DNA of 64,000 bases from the NCBI GenBank assembly GCA_016466735.1, contig JAAOED010000008.1, forward strand, positions 1 to 64,000. The letters run 5' to 3'. Made by a program: the position numbers and the translations under genes. The notes beneath the pieces were generated by a model, which ran no database searches, was not told the origin of the DNA, and was given only the letters and a program-made list of their open reading frames with translations. Below, piece after piece: positions 1 through 9,463 of this stretch. The stretch's first letter is position 1; each line of letters begins with the position of its first letter. Source of the DNA: Weissella confusa (GTDB taxonomy: Bacteria > Bacillota > Bacilli > Lactobacillales > Lactobacillaceae).

Positions 1-57
1 TACAGGTGAATACATCTTCCTAAATTCAGATAAATGAGCGTCCTGCTTGACTATACA

Positions 58-170
58 TGGAAGGGAAACGCAGCTTGCTGTGGTTCGCGCTCCCTGCAGG
101 TCATGGTCAGTGCGTGTTAGCGTGCCCTAGAAGGGGCCAAGTACTCCGGCCGATAGGACGGACACTGACC
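58..170 (+). repeat. Truncated copy of structured intergenic repeat (copy 1)
   Basis: This stretch matches the right half of the two longer copies at 14552-14802 and 35678-35929. Shared parts are the words CTCC-CTGCAGGTCATGGTC, TTAGCG-GCC-AGAAGGGG, and the end GGACGGACACT. A small hairpin (CAGC-TT-GCTG, 71-80) sits where the other copies have CTGC-AAC-GCAG or CGCC-AAC-GGCG. The left arms of the big stems are not visible, so the copy looks truncated. It lies upstream of dacA. An ORF of 67 codons runs through it but has no good ribosome site and is not called. Confidence 0.7.
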
Positions 171-307
171 ACTAACTACCTTTTCCACACGACCACATTT
201 TCTTCATATTTCAGGCAAATAATGCATAAGTTATTTGTAAATAATAAGTATATTAAGTAAAGCGTTACGGAACGATGACTGTGGCGCGATAAGAGTGAGG
301 AAAAGAT

Positions 308-1591
308 ATGCGTAAGGTTACGAAGCAAATGATGGTGGGGTTGATGGCAGCGGGTGTGTTGGCATCAGTTGGGACGAGCGCGAGTGCCGCTTTGGTTGAC
401 CCAGGCCTACAATCAACGAAGGCGGGTGTTGTGGTTGACGCCCAAACTGGTCAAGTTATCGCCGACCAAAACGGAACGGAGCGTTTGCCAATCGCTTCAA
501 CGACTAAGTTGATTACGATGTACATGGTTAAGGAAGCGGTTAAGTCAGGTAAGATTTCATTGTCACAAAAGGTGAAGGTGCCTGAGGATATCGCAGCCTT
601 CAGTCAAGACTTGTCAGTGGCAAATACACCAATGACGGCTGAAAAGACGTACACAGTACAACAATTGATCGACGCGATGATGGTGCCATCTTCAAACGGT
701 GCTGCTTTGTTGTTGGCAAACTTGTTGGGTGGTAGCCAAGCTAAGTTTGAAAAGATGATGGAAGCTAAGTTGGAGAGCTGGGGCATTGCTGGTGTGAAGA
801 TTTACTCACCATCAGGTTTGACGAACGGCGACATGAAGAAGTTTAAGGACTCATCAGCTGACTACGATGTTGAAAACGAAATGTCAGCCCGCGAATTGGC
901 TGTGGTGGCTCGTCGCTTGGTAGTGGATTACCCTGACGTTTTGAAGACGGCACAACAAAAGACGGTTGAGTTCCCTGCTGTTTCAGGTGGTACTGAAACG
1001 ATGAACAACACGAACGAATTGTTGGGTAACGAAACGTTTGATTTGAGCTGGCTTGGTTTGAAGACGGGAACGACACCTAACGCCGGTGGGAACTTTGTTG
1101 GTGTAACGAAGATTCAAGGCCGTCCGGTTGTCTCAGTTGTTTTGAACTCAGGTGACAATGCTGATGCCGCTGCTAAGTTCAATGCAACTTTGACAATGGT
1201 TAAGAAGGCTGACGATGCGGTTAAGGTGCAAAAGGTGGCCTCAGGTTTGAAGCCGGCTAAGAACACGGTCTCAGTTTTGACGGCCAAGGACGGTAAGATT
1301 TCATACAAGACTAAGGGGACGGCTACGTTCTTCGTACCAGCTGGTGAGTCAGCAACGACGAAGGCAGTCAACGCAAAGTTGAGCAAGAAGATCACAGCAC
1401 CATTGAAGCAAAACGAGAAGTTGGGAACGGCGCAATTGGAATCATCATTTGCAGCAGCCAACGACTGGTTGACGGGTGCCCCTGAAGTTGAGTTGGTCTC
1501 AGTTTCAGAAGAGCCACGTGCGAACTGGTTCGCAACAACTTGGCGTGGTATGTTCGGCAAGAGCAACTATGACATTACGGCAACTAAATAA
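308..1591 (+). CDS. dacA: D-alanyl-D-alanine carboxypeptidase (PBP5/6 family, S11)
   Basis: A penicillin-binding protein that trims the terminal D-Ala from peptidoglycan stem peptides outside the membrane. A signal peptide (residues 1 to about 27, ending TSASA) precedes the peptidase. The three active-site motifs are visible: STTK at 64-67 (nucleophile Ser64), SSN at 128-130 and KTG at 252-254. A C-terminal beta domain follows, and the tail (RANWFATTWRGMFG) could be the amphipathic membrane anchor of this family. Length (427 aa) is normal. The start follows a GAGGAAAAG ribosome site. It appears monocistronic, with a terminator at 1602-1632 and a repeat copy upstream. Confidence 0.93.
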   Translation: MRKVTKQMMVGLMAAGVLASVGTSASAALVDPGLQSTKAGVVVDAQTGQVIADQNGTERLPIASTTKLITMYMVKEAVKSGKISLSQKVKVPEDIAAFSQDLSVANTPMTAEKTYTVQQLIDAMMVPSSNGAALLLANLLGGSQAKFEKMMEAKLESWGIAGVKIYSPSGLTNGDMKKFKDSSADYDVENEMSARELAVVARRLVVDYPDVLKTAQQKTVEFPAVSGGTETMNNTNELLGNETFDLSWLGLKTGTTPNAGGNFVGVTKIQGRPVVSVVLNSGDNADAAAKFNATLTMVKKADDAVKVQKVASGLKPAKNTVSVLTAKDGKISYKTKGTATFFVPAGESATTKAVNAKLSKKITAPLKQNEKLGTAQLESSFAAANDWLTGAPEVELVSVSEEPRANWFATTWRGMFGKSNYDITATK

Positions 1592-1601
1592 TTAGAGAGA
1601 A

Positions 1602-1632
1602 GGGTGATCACGACGGGTGGTCGCCTTTTTTG
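1602..1632 (+). terminator. Intrinsic terminator after dacA
   Basis: Stem GGTGATCA (1603-1610) pairs with TGGTCGCC (1618-1625), with two G-U pairs, followed by a run of six T. It ends the dacA transcript. Confidence 0.8.
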
Positions 1633-1767
1633 TATGAAATGCGTTTTTTATATGAAAAAAGTATTGCCAAACGGCATCGAGGCGAGTATTATATATCAAG
1701 TGGTTAGGCGACATGCCTACCGGGGCCGCTGCCAAGCGTTCCAAAATAACAAAGTTTGAAAAAAGTG

Positions 1768-1796
1768 TTGACACTTTCTTCTGTACTTGTTATTAT
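1768..1796 (+). promoter_or_regulatory. Promoter of the tRNA cluster
   Basis: TTGACA (1768-1773) and TATTAT (1791-1796) are separated by 17 nt, an almost perfect vegetative promoter, about 35 nt before the first tRNA. The region 1633-1767 holds nothing else that I can recognise. Confidence 0.85.
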
Positions 1797-1838
1797 ATAA
1801 AAGTTGTTTCAAGCGAATAACTTGAAAAGACGTCTGTT

Positions 1839-1920
1839 GCGGATGTGGCGGAACTGGCAGACGCGCTGGATTTAGGTTCCAGTGCCTTCGGGCGTGCAGG
1901 TTCGATTCCTGTCATCCGTA
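1839..1920 (+). tRNA. tRNA-Leu (anticodon TAG)
   Basis: An 82-nt class II tRNA. The acceptor arms GCGGATG/CATCCGT close the molecule; the anticodon stem CTGGA/TCCAG holds a loop with TAG. The variable arm (TGCCTTCGGGCG) is long, as expected for Leu. The T loop is TTCGATT. CCA is not encoded. It is the first gene of a four-tRNA cluster. Confidence 0.95.
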
Positions 1921-1942
1921 TTATCGGTTAACCGATAGACAT

Positions 1943-2015
1943 GCCGACTTAGCTCAGCTGGCAGAGCACTTCACTAGTAATGAAGGGGTCGCTGGTTCGA
2001 ATCCAGTAGTCGGCA
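1943..2015 (+). tRNA. tRNA-Thr (anticodon AGT)
   Basis: A 73-nt tRNA. Acceptor GCCGACT/AGTCGGC, D stem GCTC/GAGC, anticodon stem CTTCA/TGAAG with loop CTAGTAA, T stem GCTGG/CCAGT. Counting from the acceptor, positions 34-36 read AGT, so it decodes ACU (Thr). Adenosine at position 34 is unusual for a bacterial Thr tRNA; normally only tRNA-Arg(ACG) has it and is deaminated to inosine by TadA. All stems pair, so it looks functional. Confidence 0.93.
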
Positions 2016-2021
2016 TTTGAT

Positions 2022-2094
2022 GCGAATATAGTTCAGTTGGTAGAACGCTACCTTGCCATGGTAGAGGTCGCGGGTTCGAATCCCGTTGTTCGCT
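2022..2094 (+). tRNA. tRNA-Gly (anticodon GCC)
   Basis: A 73-nt tRNA with acceptor GCGAATA pairing TGTTCGC, anticodon stem CTACC/GGTAG and loop TTGCCAT (GCC, reads GGC and GGU), and T arm GCGGG-TTCGAAT-CCCGT. CCA is not encoded. Third gene of the tRNA cluster. Confidence 0.95.
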
Positions 2095-2129
2095 TCTGAT
2101 TCTTTATAGGATCAAATTAATTAAATAAT

Positions 2130-2202
2130 GGGCTTATATGCTAATTGGATAAACACCCCGGCTACGAACCGGGTATTGCAGGTTCGAGTCCTGCTAGGCC
2201 CA
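2130..2202 (+). tRNA. tRNA-Arg (anticodon ACG)
   Basis: A 73-nt tRNA: acceptor GGGCTTA/TAGGCCC, anticodon stem CCCGG/CCGGG, loop CTACGAA (ACG). This is the classical bacterial TadA substrate whose A34 becomes inosine to read CGU, CGC and CGA. Last gene of the cluster. Confidence 0.95.
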
Positions 2203-2210
2203 TCGATTGG

Positions 2211-2241
2211 AAAACCATCAAGTAATAACTTGGTGGTTTTT
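2211..2241 (+). terminator. Terminator of the tRNA cluster
   Basis: AAAACCATCAAG pairs with CTTGGTGGTTTT across a short loop and runs into T residues. Confidence 0.85.
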
Positions 2242-2386
2242 CTGTCGTGTTTTACCACAAGATTTCGAACTGAATAGGCAAACTTGTTTGGTACGATTTA
2301 CATAATCGATTAAGTGTGAAATTTTTTGTTTGGTTTTTGTGTTTAATGGTAAACTTACCATAAGTCAGAAACGACGTGACGAATTA

Positions 2387-2435
2387 TTGGCATTAGTGAA
2401 CAGCACGTTCTATAATAATGTCAACATTGGTCAAG
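2387..2435 (+). promoter_or_regulatory. ctsR promoter with overlapping candidate CtsR operator
   Basis: TTGGCA (2387-2392), an 18-nt spacer and TATAAT (2411-2416) form the promoter. Just downstream TGTCAAC-ATT-GGTCAAG (2419-2435) is a direct heptamer repeat with 3-nt spacer, close to the known CtsR box RGTCAAA-NAN-RGTCAAA. It covers the predicted start of transcription and runs into the ribosome site AAGGAGG, so bound CtsR could block its own operon. Confidence 0.7.
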
Positions 2436-2446
2436 GAGGCACGGAG

Positions 2447-2923
2447 ATGGCTGAACAAAATATGTCAGACTATATCGAAGCATATCTCAAACAGATTTTG
2501 CAGCAATCAGAACAGATTGAAATTCGGCGCGCAGAGCTTGCGGAACGATTCAACGTTGTGCCTTCGCAGATCAACTATGTCATTAAGACACGGTTTTCAA
2601 TTCAACAAGGTTATCGCGTGATTTCGAAGCGTGGTGGCGGTGGCTTTATCCGCATTGAGCGGGTGCCACTGAGGGCTGATCCTCATTATATTGAAGAATT
2701 GTTATCAAGTCTTTCTGATCAAGTGAGTGTTCGTGAGGTTCGCGATATTTTATCAAGCCTAGTACGCGATGAGATATTAACGGAACGGGAGCAGGAGCTG
2801 TTGCTGACAATGTTGTCGAAGGAAGCGTTGGACGTTGGGGATGTTCAAGTTGAAGGACGTCTACGCGGACGATTGCTACGTCAATTATTAAACCGAATGC
2901 GGTTTGAAAGTGAGCGTAATTAA
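2447..2923 (+). CDS. ctsR: Transcriptional repressor CtsR of class III stress genes
   Basis: A 158-aa repressor that binds tandem heptamers in promoters of clp protease genes and is released on heat or protein stress. The start at 2447 follows AAGGAGG and gives the usual CtsR N-terminus (MAEQNMSDYIEAYL); an in-frame extension of 39 codons upstream crosses the promoter and is not real. The winged-helix DNA-binding part is residues 1 to about 75, with the glycine-rich wing motif RGGGGFIRI near residues 65-73. The C-terminal half is the dimerisation and kinase-target region. clpC follows after one base. The mcsA and mcsB genes found here in Bacillus are absent, as in other Lactobacillales. Confidence 0.94.
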   Translation: MAEQNMSDYIEAYLKQILQQSEQIEIRRAELAERFNVVPSQINYVIKTRFSIQQGYRVISKRGGGGFIRIERVPLRADPHYIEELLSSLSDQVSVREVRDILSSLVRDEILTEREQELLLTMLSKEALDVGDVQVEGRLRGRLLRQLLNRMRFESERN

Positions 2924-2924
2924 T

Positions 2925-5420
2925 ATGGATAATCAATACACACCAAGCGCCAAGAACGTACTTGTTTTGGCGCAAGAACAAGCAAAGTATTTTAAGCACC
3001 AAGCAGTTGGTACCGAGCACCTTTTGTTGGCTTTGGCCATCGAGAAGGAAGGTATCGCCAGCAAGGTGATGCAACAATTTAATATCTCTGACGATGATAT
3101 TCGTGAGGAGATTGAGCGCTTCACTGGTTACGGTACGTTGTCACGTGCTGAAAAGGAAGCTTACTTGCCATACTCACCAAAGGCTGGTGAAGTGTTGCAA
3201 ATGGCTGGTGAAGAAGCACGCAACATGCAACAAGGCCGCGTTGGTACAGAACACATCTTGTTGGCATTGTTGGCTGATGATTCAATTTTGTCATCACGTA
3301 TCTTGATTTCATTGGATGCAAATCCTGGTGAGATGCGTCGTGTGATTTTGCGTAAGCTTGGTATCAATGATACGGCCCGCAAGAAGGATGCTCGTGGCGG
3401 CCGTCGTGGTAACCAACAAGCACAAGAAGGAACGCCAACCCTTGATTCATTGGCGCGTGATTTGACGCAACAAGCGCGTGATCACCGCATGGATCCAGTT
3501 GTCGGCCGTTCTGCTGAAGTTAAGCGTGTCATCCAAATTTTGTCACGTCGTACGAAGAACAACCCAGTCTTGATTGGTGAGCCTGGTGTTGGTAAGACGG
3601 CGATTGCTGAAGGTTTGGCACAAAAGATTGTTGCTGGGGATGTACCATCTGACATGGCTAAGAAGCGTTTGATGATGCTTGATATGGGTTCTTTGGTTGC
3701 CGGCACGAAGTATCGTGGTGAGTTCGAAGACCGTTTGAAGAAGGTTATCGACGAAATCCAACGTGACGGAAACGTCATCTTGTTCATCGATGAGTTGCAC
3801 ACATTGATTGGTGCTGGTGGTGCGGAAGGCGCCATCGATGCCTCAAACATCTTGAAGCCAGCTTTGGCTCGTGGTGAGTTGCAAACGATTGGTGCGACAA
3901 CGTTGGATGAGTACCAAAAGTACATCGAAGCTGATGCTGCGTTGGAGCGTCGTTTTGCCCAAGTGCAAGTTGACGAACCAACGGAAGCTGATGCAATTGA
4001 AATCTTGAAGGGCTTGAAGTCACGTTATGAGCAACACCACCAAGTTGCCATTTCAGATGATGCCGTAGTTGACGCTGTTAAGTTGTCAGTACGCTACATC
4101 ACGGATCGCTTCTTGCCAGACAAGGCCATCGATATCATGGACGAAGCTGCGGCTAAGGTTCGTATCGATCGTTCAGGTCACAAGACGCCATTGGCAAAGT
4201 TGGAAGAGAAGTTGCAAGCTATCCGCGCTGAAAAGGATGCCGCTATCGAGTCTTTGGACTTCGAATTGGCTGCCCAACTTCGCAAGAAGGAAATGACGCA
4301 AAAGAAGAAGGTTGATAAGTACATCGCCGAGCGTGATGCTGAGCAACCTGAAGGAACGTCAAACTACGACTTGGAAGTGACGACGCACGATGTTGCTGAA
4401 GTGGTTTCGGAGCAAACTGGTATTCCACTAACGCAAATGGAAAAGTCAGAGCAAGAGCGTTTGTTGAACTTGGAGAAGGTTTTGCACGACCGTGTTATCG
4501 GTCAAGACGAAGCCGTTTCAGCCATTGCGCGTGCTATCCGTCGTGCCCGTTCAGGTTTGAAGGATCCACAACGTCCAATTGGAACGTTTATGTTCTTGGG
4601 ACCTACTGGAACTGGTAAGACTGAGTTGGCTAAGGCGTTGGCTGAAGCAATGTTCGGCTCAGAAGACAACATGATTCGTGTTGATATGTCTGAATACCGT
4701 GAAGCTTACTCAGCAAGCCGTTTGGTTGGTTCAGCACCTGGTTATGTCGGTTATGATGAAGGTGGTCAATTGACTGAAAAGGTTCGTCGTAACCCATACT
4801 CAGTTGTGTTGTTGGATGAGGCTGAAAAGGCTCACCCAGACATCTACAACTTGATGTTGCAAGTGTTCGACGACGGTTACCTAACGGATGCTAAGGGACG
4901 TAAGGTTGATTTCCGTAACACGATTATTATCATGACGTCAAACTTGGGTGCAACGCGTTTGCGTGATGAGAAGTCAGTTGGATTCGGTGCGGTCGACAAG
5001 TCTAAGGACTACGATGCAATGAATGCGACTGTTCGTCAAACATTGCGTGAGACGTTCCGTCCGGAATTTATTAACCGTATTGACGAAGTCGTGGTCTTCC
5101 ACGCTTTGACGAAGCCAGAACTACACCAAATCGTGAAGTTGATGGCCAAGTCAGTGTTGAAGCGTATTTCAGAACAAGGATTCGATGTTAAGATGACGCC
5201 AGCTGCTATTGATGCGGTGGCTGAAGCTGGCTTCGATCCTGAATACGGTGCCCGTCCAATTCGTCGTGCGCTACAAACGAAGGTTGAAGATCGTTTGTCA
5301 GAGGAATTGTTGAGCGGCAAGATTACAACGAATGATGTTGTGACAATCGGTGCGAAGGCCGGCGAAATCACGATTAACGTGAAGGCAAAGGCTGAGCCAA
5401 AAGAGACGGTCACAGAATAA
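2925..5420 (+). CDS. clpC: ATP-dependent Clp protease ATP-binding subunit ClpC
   Basis: An AAA+ unfoldase (831 aa) that feeds substrates to ClpP. Two Clp-N repeats occupy roughly residues 1-145. The first AAA module has Walker A GEPGVGKT (218-225). A middle coiled coil with UVR-like sequence ([20 protein letters not shown]) follows, then the second AAA module with Walker A GPTGTGKT (559-566) and Walker [12 protein letters not shown], and a C-terminal ClpB-D2 domain. The start at the ATG of [11 protein letters not shown] fits the family; upstream in-frame codons belong to the ctsR end. It is co-transcribed with ctsR and so likely CtsR-repressed. Confidence 0.95.
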   Translation: MDNQYTPSAKNVLVLAQEQAKYFKHQAVGTEHLLLALAIEKEGIASKVMQQFNISDDDIREEIERFTGYGTLSRAEKEAYLPYSPKAGEVLQMAGEEARNMQQGRVGTEHILLALLADDSILSSRILISLDANPGEMRRVILRKLGINDTARKKDARGGRRGNQQAQEGTPTLDSLARDLTQQARDHRMDPVVGRSAEVKRVIQILSRRTKNNPVLIGEPGVGKTAIAEGLAQKIVAGDVPSDMAKKRLMMLDMGSLVAGTKYRGEFEDRLKKVIDEIQRDGNVILFIDELHTLIGAGGAEGAIDASNILKPALARGELQTIGATTLDEYQKYIEADAALERRFAQVQVDEPTEADAIEILKGLKSRYEQHHQVAISDDAVVDAVKLSVRYITDRFLPDKAIDIMDEAAAKVRIDRSGHKTPLAKLEEKLQAIRAEKDAAIESLDFELAAQLRKKEMTQKKKVDKYIAERDAEQPEGTSNYDLEVTTHDVAEVVSEQTGIPLTQMEKSEQERLLNLEKVLHDRVIGQDEAVSAIARAIRRARSGLKDPQRPIGTFMFLGPTGTGKTELAKALAEAMFGSEDNMIRVDMSEYREAYSASRLVGSAPGYVGYDEGGQLTEKVRRNPYSVVLLDEAEKAHPDIYNLMLQVFDDGYLTDAKGRKVDFRNTIIIMTSNLGATRLRDEKSVGFGAVDKSKDYDAMNATVRQTLRETFRPEFINRIDEVVVFHALTKPELHQIVKLMAKSVLKRISEQGFDVKMTPAAIDAVAEAGFDPEYGARPIRRALQTKVEDRLSEELLSGKITTNDVVTIGAKAGEITINVKAKAEPKETVTE

Positions 5421-5465
5421 CCATAATTTATTTGAAAAAGCGAGTATTGACAAAGGACGCAAACC

Positions 5466-5494
5466 TTGATAATGCTTGCTTTTTCTTGTATACT
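5466..5494 (+). promoter_or_regulatory. rpoB promoter
   Basis: TTGATA (5466-5471) and TATACT (5489-5494) with a 17-nt spacer. Transcription would begin near 5501, about 16 nt before the structured leader. Confidence 0.75.
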
Positions 5495-5516
5495 ATAAGG
5501 TAGTTTAATTGTGCAT

Positions 5517-5606
5517 AGACAACGGCTGACAGGAAATATTGTCCCTGAAAGCCTTTATAGCAGGGGCAGTGGCGTTTTCGAAGTCGAAAATGTCGTTGTC
5601 TTTTTT
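5517..5606 (+). promoter_or_regulatory. Structured rpoB leader ending in an intrinsic terminator (attenuator candidate)
   Basis: A three-way junction can be drawn from the sequence. The closing stem is AGACAACG (5517-5524) with CGTTGTCT (5594-5601). Inside are hairpin TGTCCCTG/CAGGGGCA (5540-5547, 5561-5568) and hairpin CGTTTTCG/CGAAAATG (5573-5580, 5585-5592). The closing stem is followed at once by six T (5601-5606), so it would terminate transcription before rpoB. I do not recognise the motif as a named family. Its position between promoter and gene suggests regulated read-through, possibly by a protein ligand. Confidence 0.65.
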
Positions 5607-5697
5607 GCACTCAAAAACCGGTAAAAAACAGATTTTGTAATCAAACTGTAAAGAAACTGGTGTGCGCAGTTGGCCAAATCAAAGCGAGGTGGAAAAC

Positions 5698-8600
5698 TTG
5701 GTAGGAACGCTTGTAAAGTACGGTAAGCACCGTGTTCGTCGCAGTTACGCACGAATCAAGGAAGTCCTTGATTTGCCTAACTTGATTGAGATCCAAACGG
5801 ACTCATACAACTGGTTCTTGGATGAAGGATTGCGTGAAATGTTCACTGACATTTTGCCAATCGAAGATTTCCAAGGAAAGTTGTCATTGGAATTTGTGGA
5901 CTATAAGCTCATGGAGCCTAAGTACACAGTAGAAGAAGCTCGTAACCACGATGCAAATTACTCAGCACCATTGCACGTAACGTTGCGCTTGACGAACCAA
6001 GAAACTGGTGAAATCAAGTCACAAGACGTGTTCTTCGGTGACTTCCCATTGATGACGCCATCAGGTACGTTCATCATTAACGGAGCTGAGCGTGTTATCG
6101 TTTCACAACTTGTTCGCTCTCCTGGTGTTTACTACAACGAGGAATTGGACAAGAACGGTCGTCCTAACTACGGTACGACGTTCATCCCAAGCCGTGGTGC
6201 TTGGTTGGAATTTGAAACAGACGCAAAGGGATTGAGCTACGTACGTATCGATCGTACGCGTAAGTTGCCTGTTACTGAATTGGTTCGTGCCTTGGGTTAC
6301 GGATCAGATTCAGAGGTTTTGCAAATCTTGGGTGACCAATACGATTCAATCTCATTGACGTTGGATAAGGACGTTCACAAGGACATCAACGACTCACGTG
6401 TCGAAGAGGCCTTGAAGGACATCTACGAACGCCTACGTCCAGGTGAGCCAAAGACGGCCGATTCATCTCGTGCCTTGTTGACGGCTCGCTTCTTCGACCC
6501 AAAGCGTTACGATTTGGCACCTGTTGGTCGTTACAAGATCAACAAGAAGTTGTCATTGAAGACGCGCTTGATGGGCTTGACGTTGGGTGAGACGTTGGCC
6601 GACCCTGATACTGGTGAAGTTATCGCCGAAAAGGGAACGGTTGTCGACAAGAAGGTTATGGCTGCTTTGGCACCATTCCTTGACCGCGACGACTTTAAGA
6701 CGACGACATTCACGCCTTCAGACGAAGGTGTTGTGACGACGCCTATGACGTTGCAAACTATCTTGGTTGAAAACCCAGAGGATCCTGAAAAAGTTTTGCC
6801 AGTGATCGGTAACGGTCAATTTGACGAATCTGTTCGTACGATCCAACCAGCTGATATTATCGCTGGTATGAACTACTTCTTGAACTTGCCATTGGGCATC
6901 GGCGCAACGGACGACATTGACCACTTGGGTAACCGTCGTATCCGTCGTGTGGGTGAATTGTTGCAAAACACATTCCGTATCGGTTTGAGCCGTATGGAGC
7001 GTGTGGTTCGTGAGCGTATGTCTATCCAAGACCCAGATACGGTTACACCACAACAATTGATTAACATCCGCCCTGTTGTGGCAGCTGTTAAGGAGTTCTT
7101 CGGTTCATCACAATTGTCACAATTCATGGACCAAACTAACCCTCTTGGAGAATTGACGAACAAGCGTCGTCTATCTGCCTTGGGACCTGGTGGTTTGACT
7201 CGTGACCGTGCCGGTTATGAAGTCCGAGACGTGCACTACACGCACTACGGACGTATGGACCCTATCGAAACGCCTGAAGGTCCTAACATCGGTTTGATCA
7301 ACTCATTGGCTACGTACGGTCGTGTTAACCGTTACGGATTCATTGAGACGCCATACCGTCGTGTTGACTGGACGACTCACAAGGTTACGGACAAGATTGA
7401 CTACTTGACGGCCGACGAAGAAGATAACTTCATCGTTGCCCAAGGTAACTCAGTTTTGAACGAAGATGGATCATTTGCTTCTGACGTTGTTTTGGCTCGA
7501 AAGAGTGAGGAAAACGTCGAAGTTTCTATCGACCAAGTTGACTACATGGACGTTTCTCCTAAGCAAATTGTTGCCGTTGCCACGGCCGCAATTCCTTTCT
7601 TGGAAAACGATGACTCTAACCGTGCCTTGATGGGTGCCAACATGCAACGTCAAGCGGTTCCTTTGATCGATCCACACGCACCATTGATTGGTACAGGTAT
7701 CGAATACAAGGCTGCCCACGACGCCGGTGTTGCCATTATTGCTAAGTACCCTGGTACGGTTGAGTACGTTGACGGTCGCGAAATCCGCGTTCGTCGCGAA
7801 GATGGTTCACTTGATAAGTACGAATTGATGAAGTTCCGTCGTTCAAACGCTGGTAAGAACTACAACCAACGTCCAATCGTTAAGGTTGGGGATGCAGTTG
7901 ATGCCGACGAAGTTTTGGCCGATGGTCCATCAATGGAGCAAGGTGAATTGGCTTTGGGACAAAACCCATTGATCGCCTTCATGACTTGGCAAGGATATAA
8001 CTTTGAAGATGCCATCATCATCAACGAACGTTTGATCCGCGATGATGTTTACACGTCAATCCACATTGAAGAATACGAATCAGAGGCTCGTGATACGAAG
8101 CTTGGCCCTGAAGAGTTCACTCGCGAAATCCCTAACACTGGTGAAGAGCAATTGAAGAACTTGGATGAGCGCGGAATTATCCGTATCGGTGCTGAAGTTG
8201 AAGACGGTGATCTTTTGGTTGGTAAGGTTACGCCTAAGGGTGTTACTGAATTGTCAGCTGAAGAGCGTTTGCTACACGCCATCTTCGGTGAGAAGGCCCG
8301 TGAAGTTCGTGATACGTCATTGCGTGTTCCTCACGGTGGTGGCGGTGTCGTTCAAGACGTTCGTATCTTTACGCGTGAGAACGGTGACGAATTGGCACCA
8401 GGTGTTAACATGATGGTTCGTGTTTACATCGCACAACGTCGTAAGATTCAAGTTGGTGACAAGATGGCCGGTCGTCACGGTAACAAGGGAACTGTTTCAG
8501 TTATCGTGCCTTCAGAAGACATGCCATTCATGCCAGACGGAACGCCTATCGACATTATGTTGTCACCAATGGGTGTGCCATCTCGTATGAATATCGGACA

Positions 8601-9300
8601 AGTGCTTGAATTGCACTTGGGTATGGCTGCTCGCGAATTGGGTATCCACATCGCATCACCTGTCTTTGACGGTGCCCGTGACGCGGATATCTGGGACGCT
8701 TTGAAGGAAGCTGGTTTGCCATCAGATGGTAAGACTGTTTTGTATGATGGTCGTACTGGTGAAGCCTTCGACAAGCGTGTTTCTGTCGGAATCATGCACT
8801 ACATGAAGTTGGCCCACATGGTCGACGACAAGATGCACGCCCGTTCAATCGGACCTTACTCACTTGTTACGCAACAACCACTTGGTGGTAAGGCGCAATT
8901 TGGTGGACAGCGTTTCGGTGAAATGGAAGTTTGGGCCCTTGAGGCCTACGGTGCTGCGCACACTTTGCAAGAAATCTTGACGTACAAGTCAGATGACGTT
9001 GTTGGTCGTGTTAAGACTTACGAGGCCATCGTTAAGGGTGACCAAATCCCTAAGCCAGGTGTTCCGGAGTCATTCCGTGTCTTGGTTAAGGAATTGCAAG
9101 CTCTTGGTTTGGACATGAAGGTCTTGGACGCAGATGATCGTGAGATCGAATTGCGTGACATGGATGATGACGATTCAATCGTTAACATCGAAGCCGCTAA
9201 TGCAGAAGCACAACGTTTGGCACAAGAATTTGCTGCCGACGGTGCCGAAGCATCAGCTCCAAAGGCTGATGGTGTCGTTAACTTGAACGACGCTGAATAA
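5698..9300 (+). CDS. rpoB: DNA-directed RNA polymerase subunit beta
   Basis: The 1200-aa beta subunit of RNA polymerase. I choose the TTG at 5698 ([20 protein letters not shown]), which has a GAGGTGG ribosome site 5 nt upstream and matches the Lactobacillales N-terminus; an in-frame GTG at 5662 has no such site. The rifampicin region ([20 protein letters not shown], with [11 protein letters not shown] next) and the conserved [12 protein letters not shown] motif (from about residue 920) are intact. No changes typical of rifampicin resistance stand out. The acidic C-terminal tail is normal for the group. rpoC follows after a structured 163-nt gap. Confidence 0.96.
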   Translation: MVGTLVKYGKHRVRRSYARIKEVLDLPNLIEIQTDSYNWFLDEGLREMFTDILPIEDFQGKLSLEFVDYKLMEPKYTVEEARNHDANYSAPLHVTLRLTNQETGEIKSQDVFFGDFPLMTPSGTFIINGAERVIVSQLVRSPGVYYNEELDKNGRPNYGTTFIPSRGAWLEFETDAKGLSYVRIDRTRKLPVTELVRALGYGSDSEVLQILGDQYDSISLTLDKDVHKDINDSRVEEALKDIYERLRPGEPKTADSSRALLTARFFDPKRYDLAPVGRYKINKKLSLKTRLMGLTLGETLADPDTGEVIAEKGTVVDKKVMAALAPFLDRDDFKTTTFTPSDEGVVTTPMTLQTILVENPEDPEKVLPVIGNGQFDESVRTIQPADIIAGMNYFLNLPLGIGATDDIDHLGNRRIRRVGELLQNTFRIGLSRMERVVRERMSIQDPDTVTPQQLINIRPVVAAVKEFFGSSQLSQFMDQTNPLGELTNKRRLSALGPGGLTRDRAGYEVRDVHYTHYGRMDPIETPEGPNIGLINSLATYGRVNRYGFIETPYRRVDWTTHKVTDKIDYLTADEEDNFIVAQGNSVLNEDGSFASDVVLARKSEENVEVSIDQVDYMDVSPKQIVAVATAAIPFLENDDSNRALMGANMQRQAVPLIDPHAPLIGTGIEYKAAHDAGVAIIAKYPGTVEYVDGREIRVRREDGSLDKYELMKFRRSNAGKNYNQRPIVKVGDAVDADEVLADGPSMEQGELALGQNPLIAFMTWQGYNFEDAIIINERLIRDDVYTSIHIEEYESEARDTKLGPEEFTREIPNTGEEQLKNLDERGIIRIGAEVEDGDLLVGKVTPKGVTELSAEERLLHAIFGEKAREVRDTSLRVPHGGGGVVQDVRIFTRENGDELAPGVNMMVRVYIAQRRKIQVGDKMAGRHGNKGTVSVIVPSEDMPFMPDGTPIDIMLSPMGVPSRMNIGQVLELHLGMAARELGIHIASPVFDGARDADIWDALKEAGLPSDGKTVLYDGRTGEAFDKRVSVGIMHYMKLAHMVDDKMHARSIGPYSLVTQQPLGGKAQFGGQRFGEMEVWALEAYGAAHTLQEILTYKSDDVVGRVKTYEAIVKGDQIPKPGVPESFRVLVKELQALGLDMKVLDADDREIELRDMDDDDSIVNIEAANAEAQRLAQEFAADGAEASAPKADGVVNLNDAE

Positions 9301-9344
9301 GAGATTATTCTTAGCCCTGCGCTACTTTTAAGAGATTGTTAGCC

Positions 9345-9405
9345 AACCTAGCACATTGCTAGGTTCGTGCTTACTGCGTTTGATCATTCGAGCATGGTAA
9401 GCACG
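9345..9405 (+). other. Two hairpins between rpoB and rpoC
   Basis: Two perfect stems sit back to back: AACCTAGC (9345-9352) with GCTAGGTT (9358-9365), then CGTGCTTAC (9366-9374) with GTAAGCACG (9397-9405). Neither is followed by a T run, so they are not simple terminators. A transcript processing site or translational element for rpoC is possible. I see no promoter in the 9301-9463 spacer. Confidence 0.6.
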
Positions 9406-9463
9406 GACATAGTGAAGTGCTGGATTGGATTGTATATAGGAACCTACGAAAGGGGTCAAACCA

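Noticed and set aside
57..260. A 67-codon ORF before dacA
   Set aside because: It lies on the truncated repeat copy, lacks a ribosome site and has no recognisable sequence.
2330..2446. N-terminal extension of CtsR
   Set aside because: It contains the promoter and operator; the 158-aa form has the normal length and ribosome site.
5662..5697. Upstream GTG start for rpoB
   Set aside because: The TTG at 5698 has GAGGTGG at the right distance and gives the family N-terminus.
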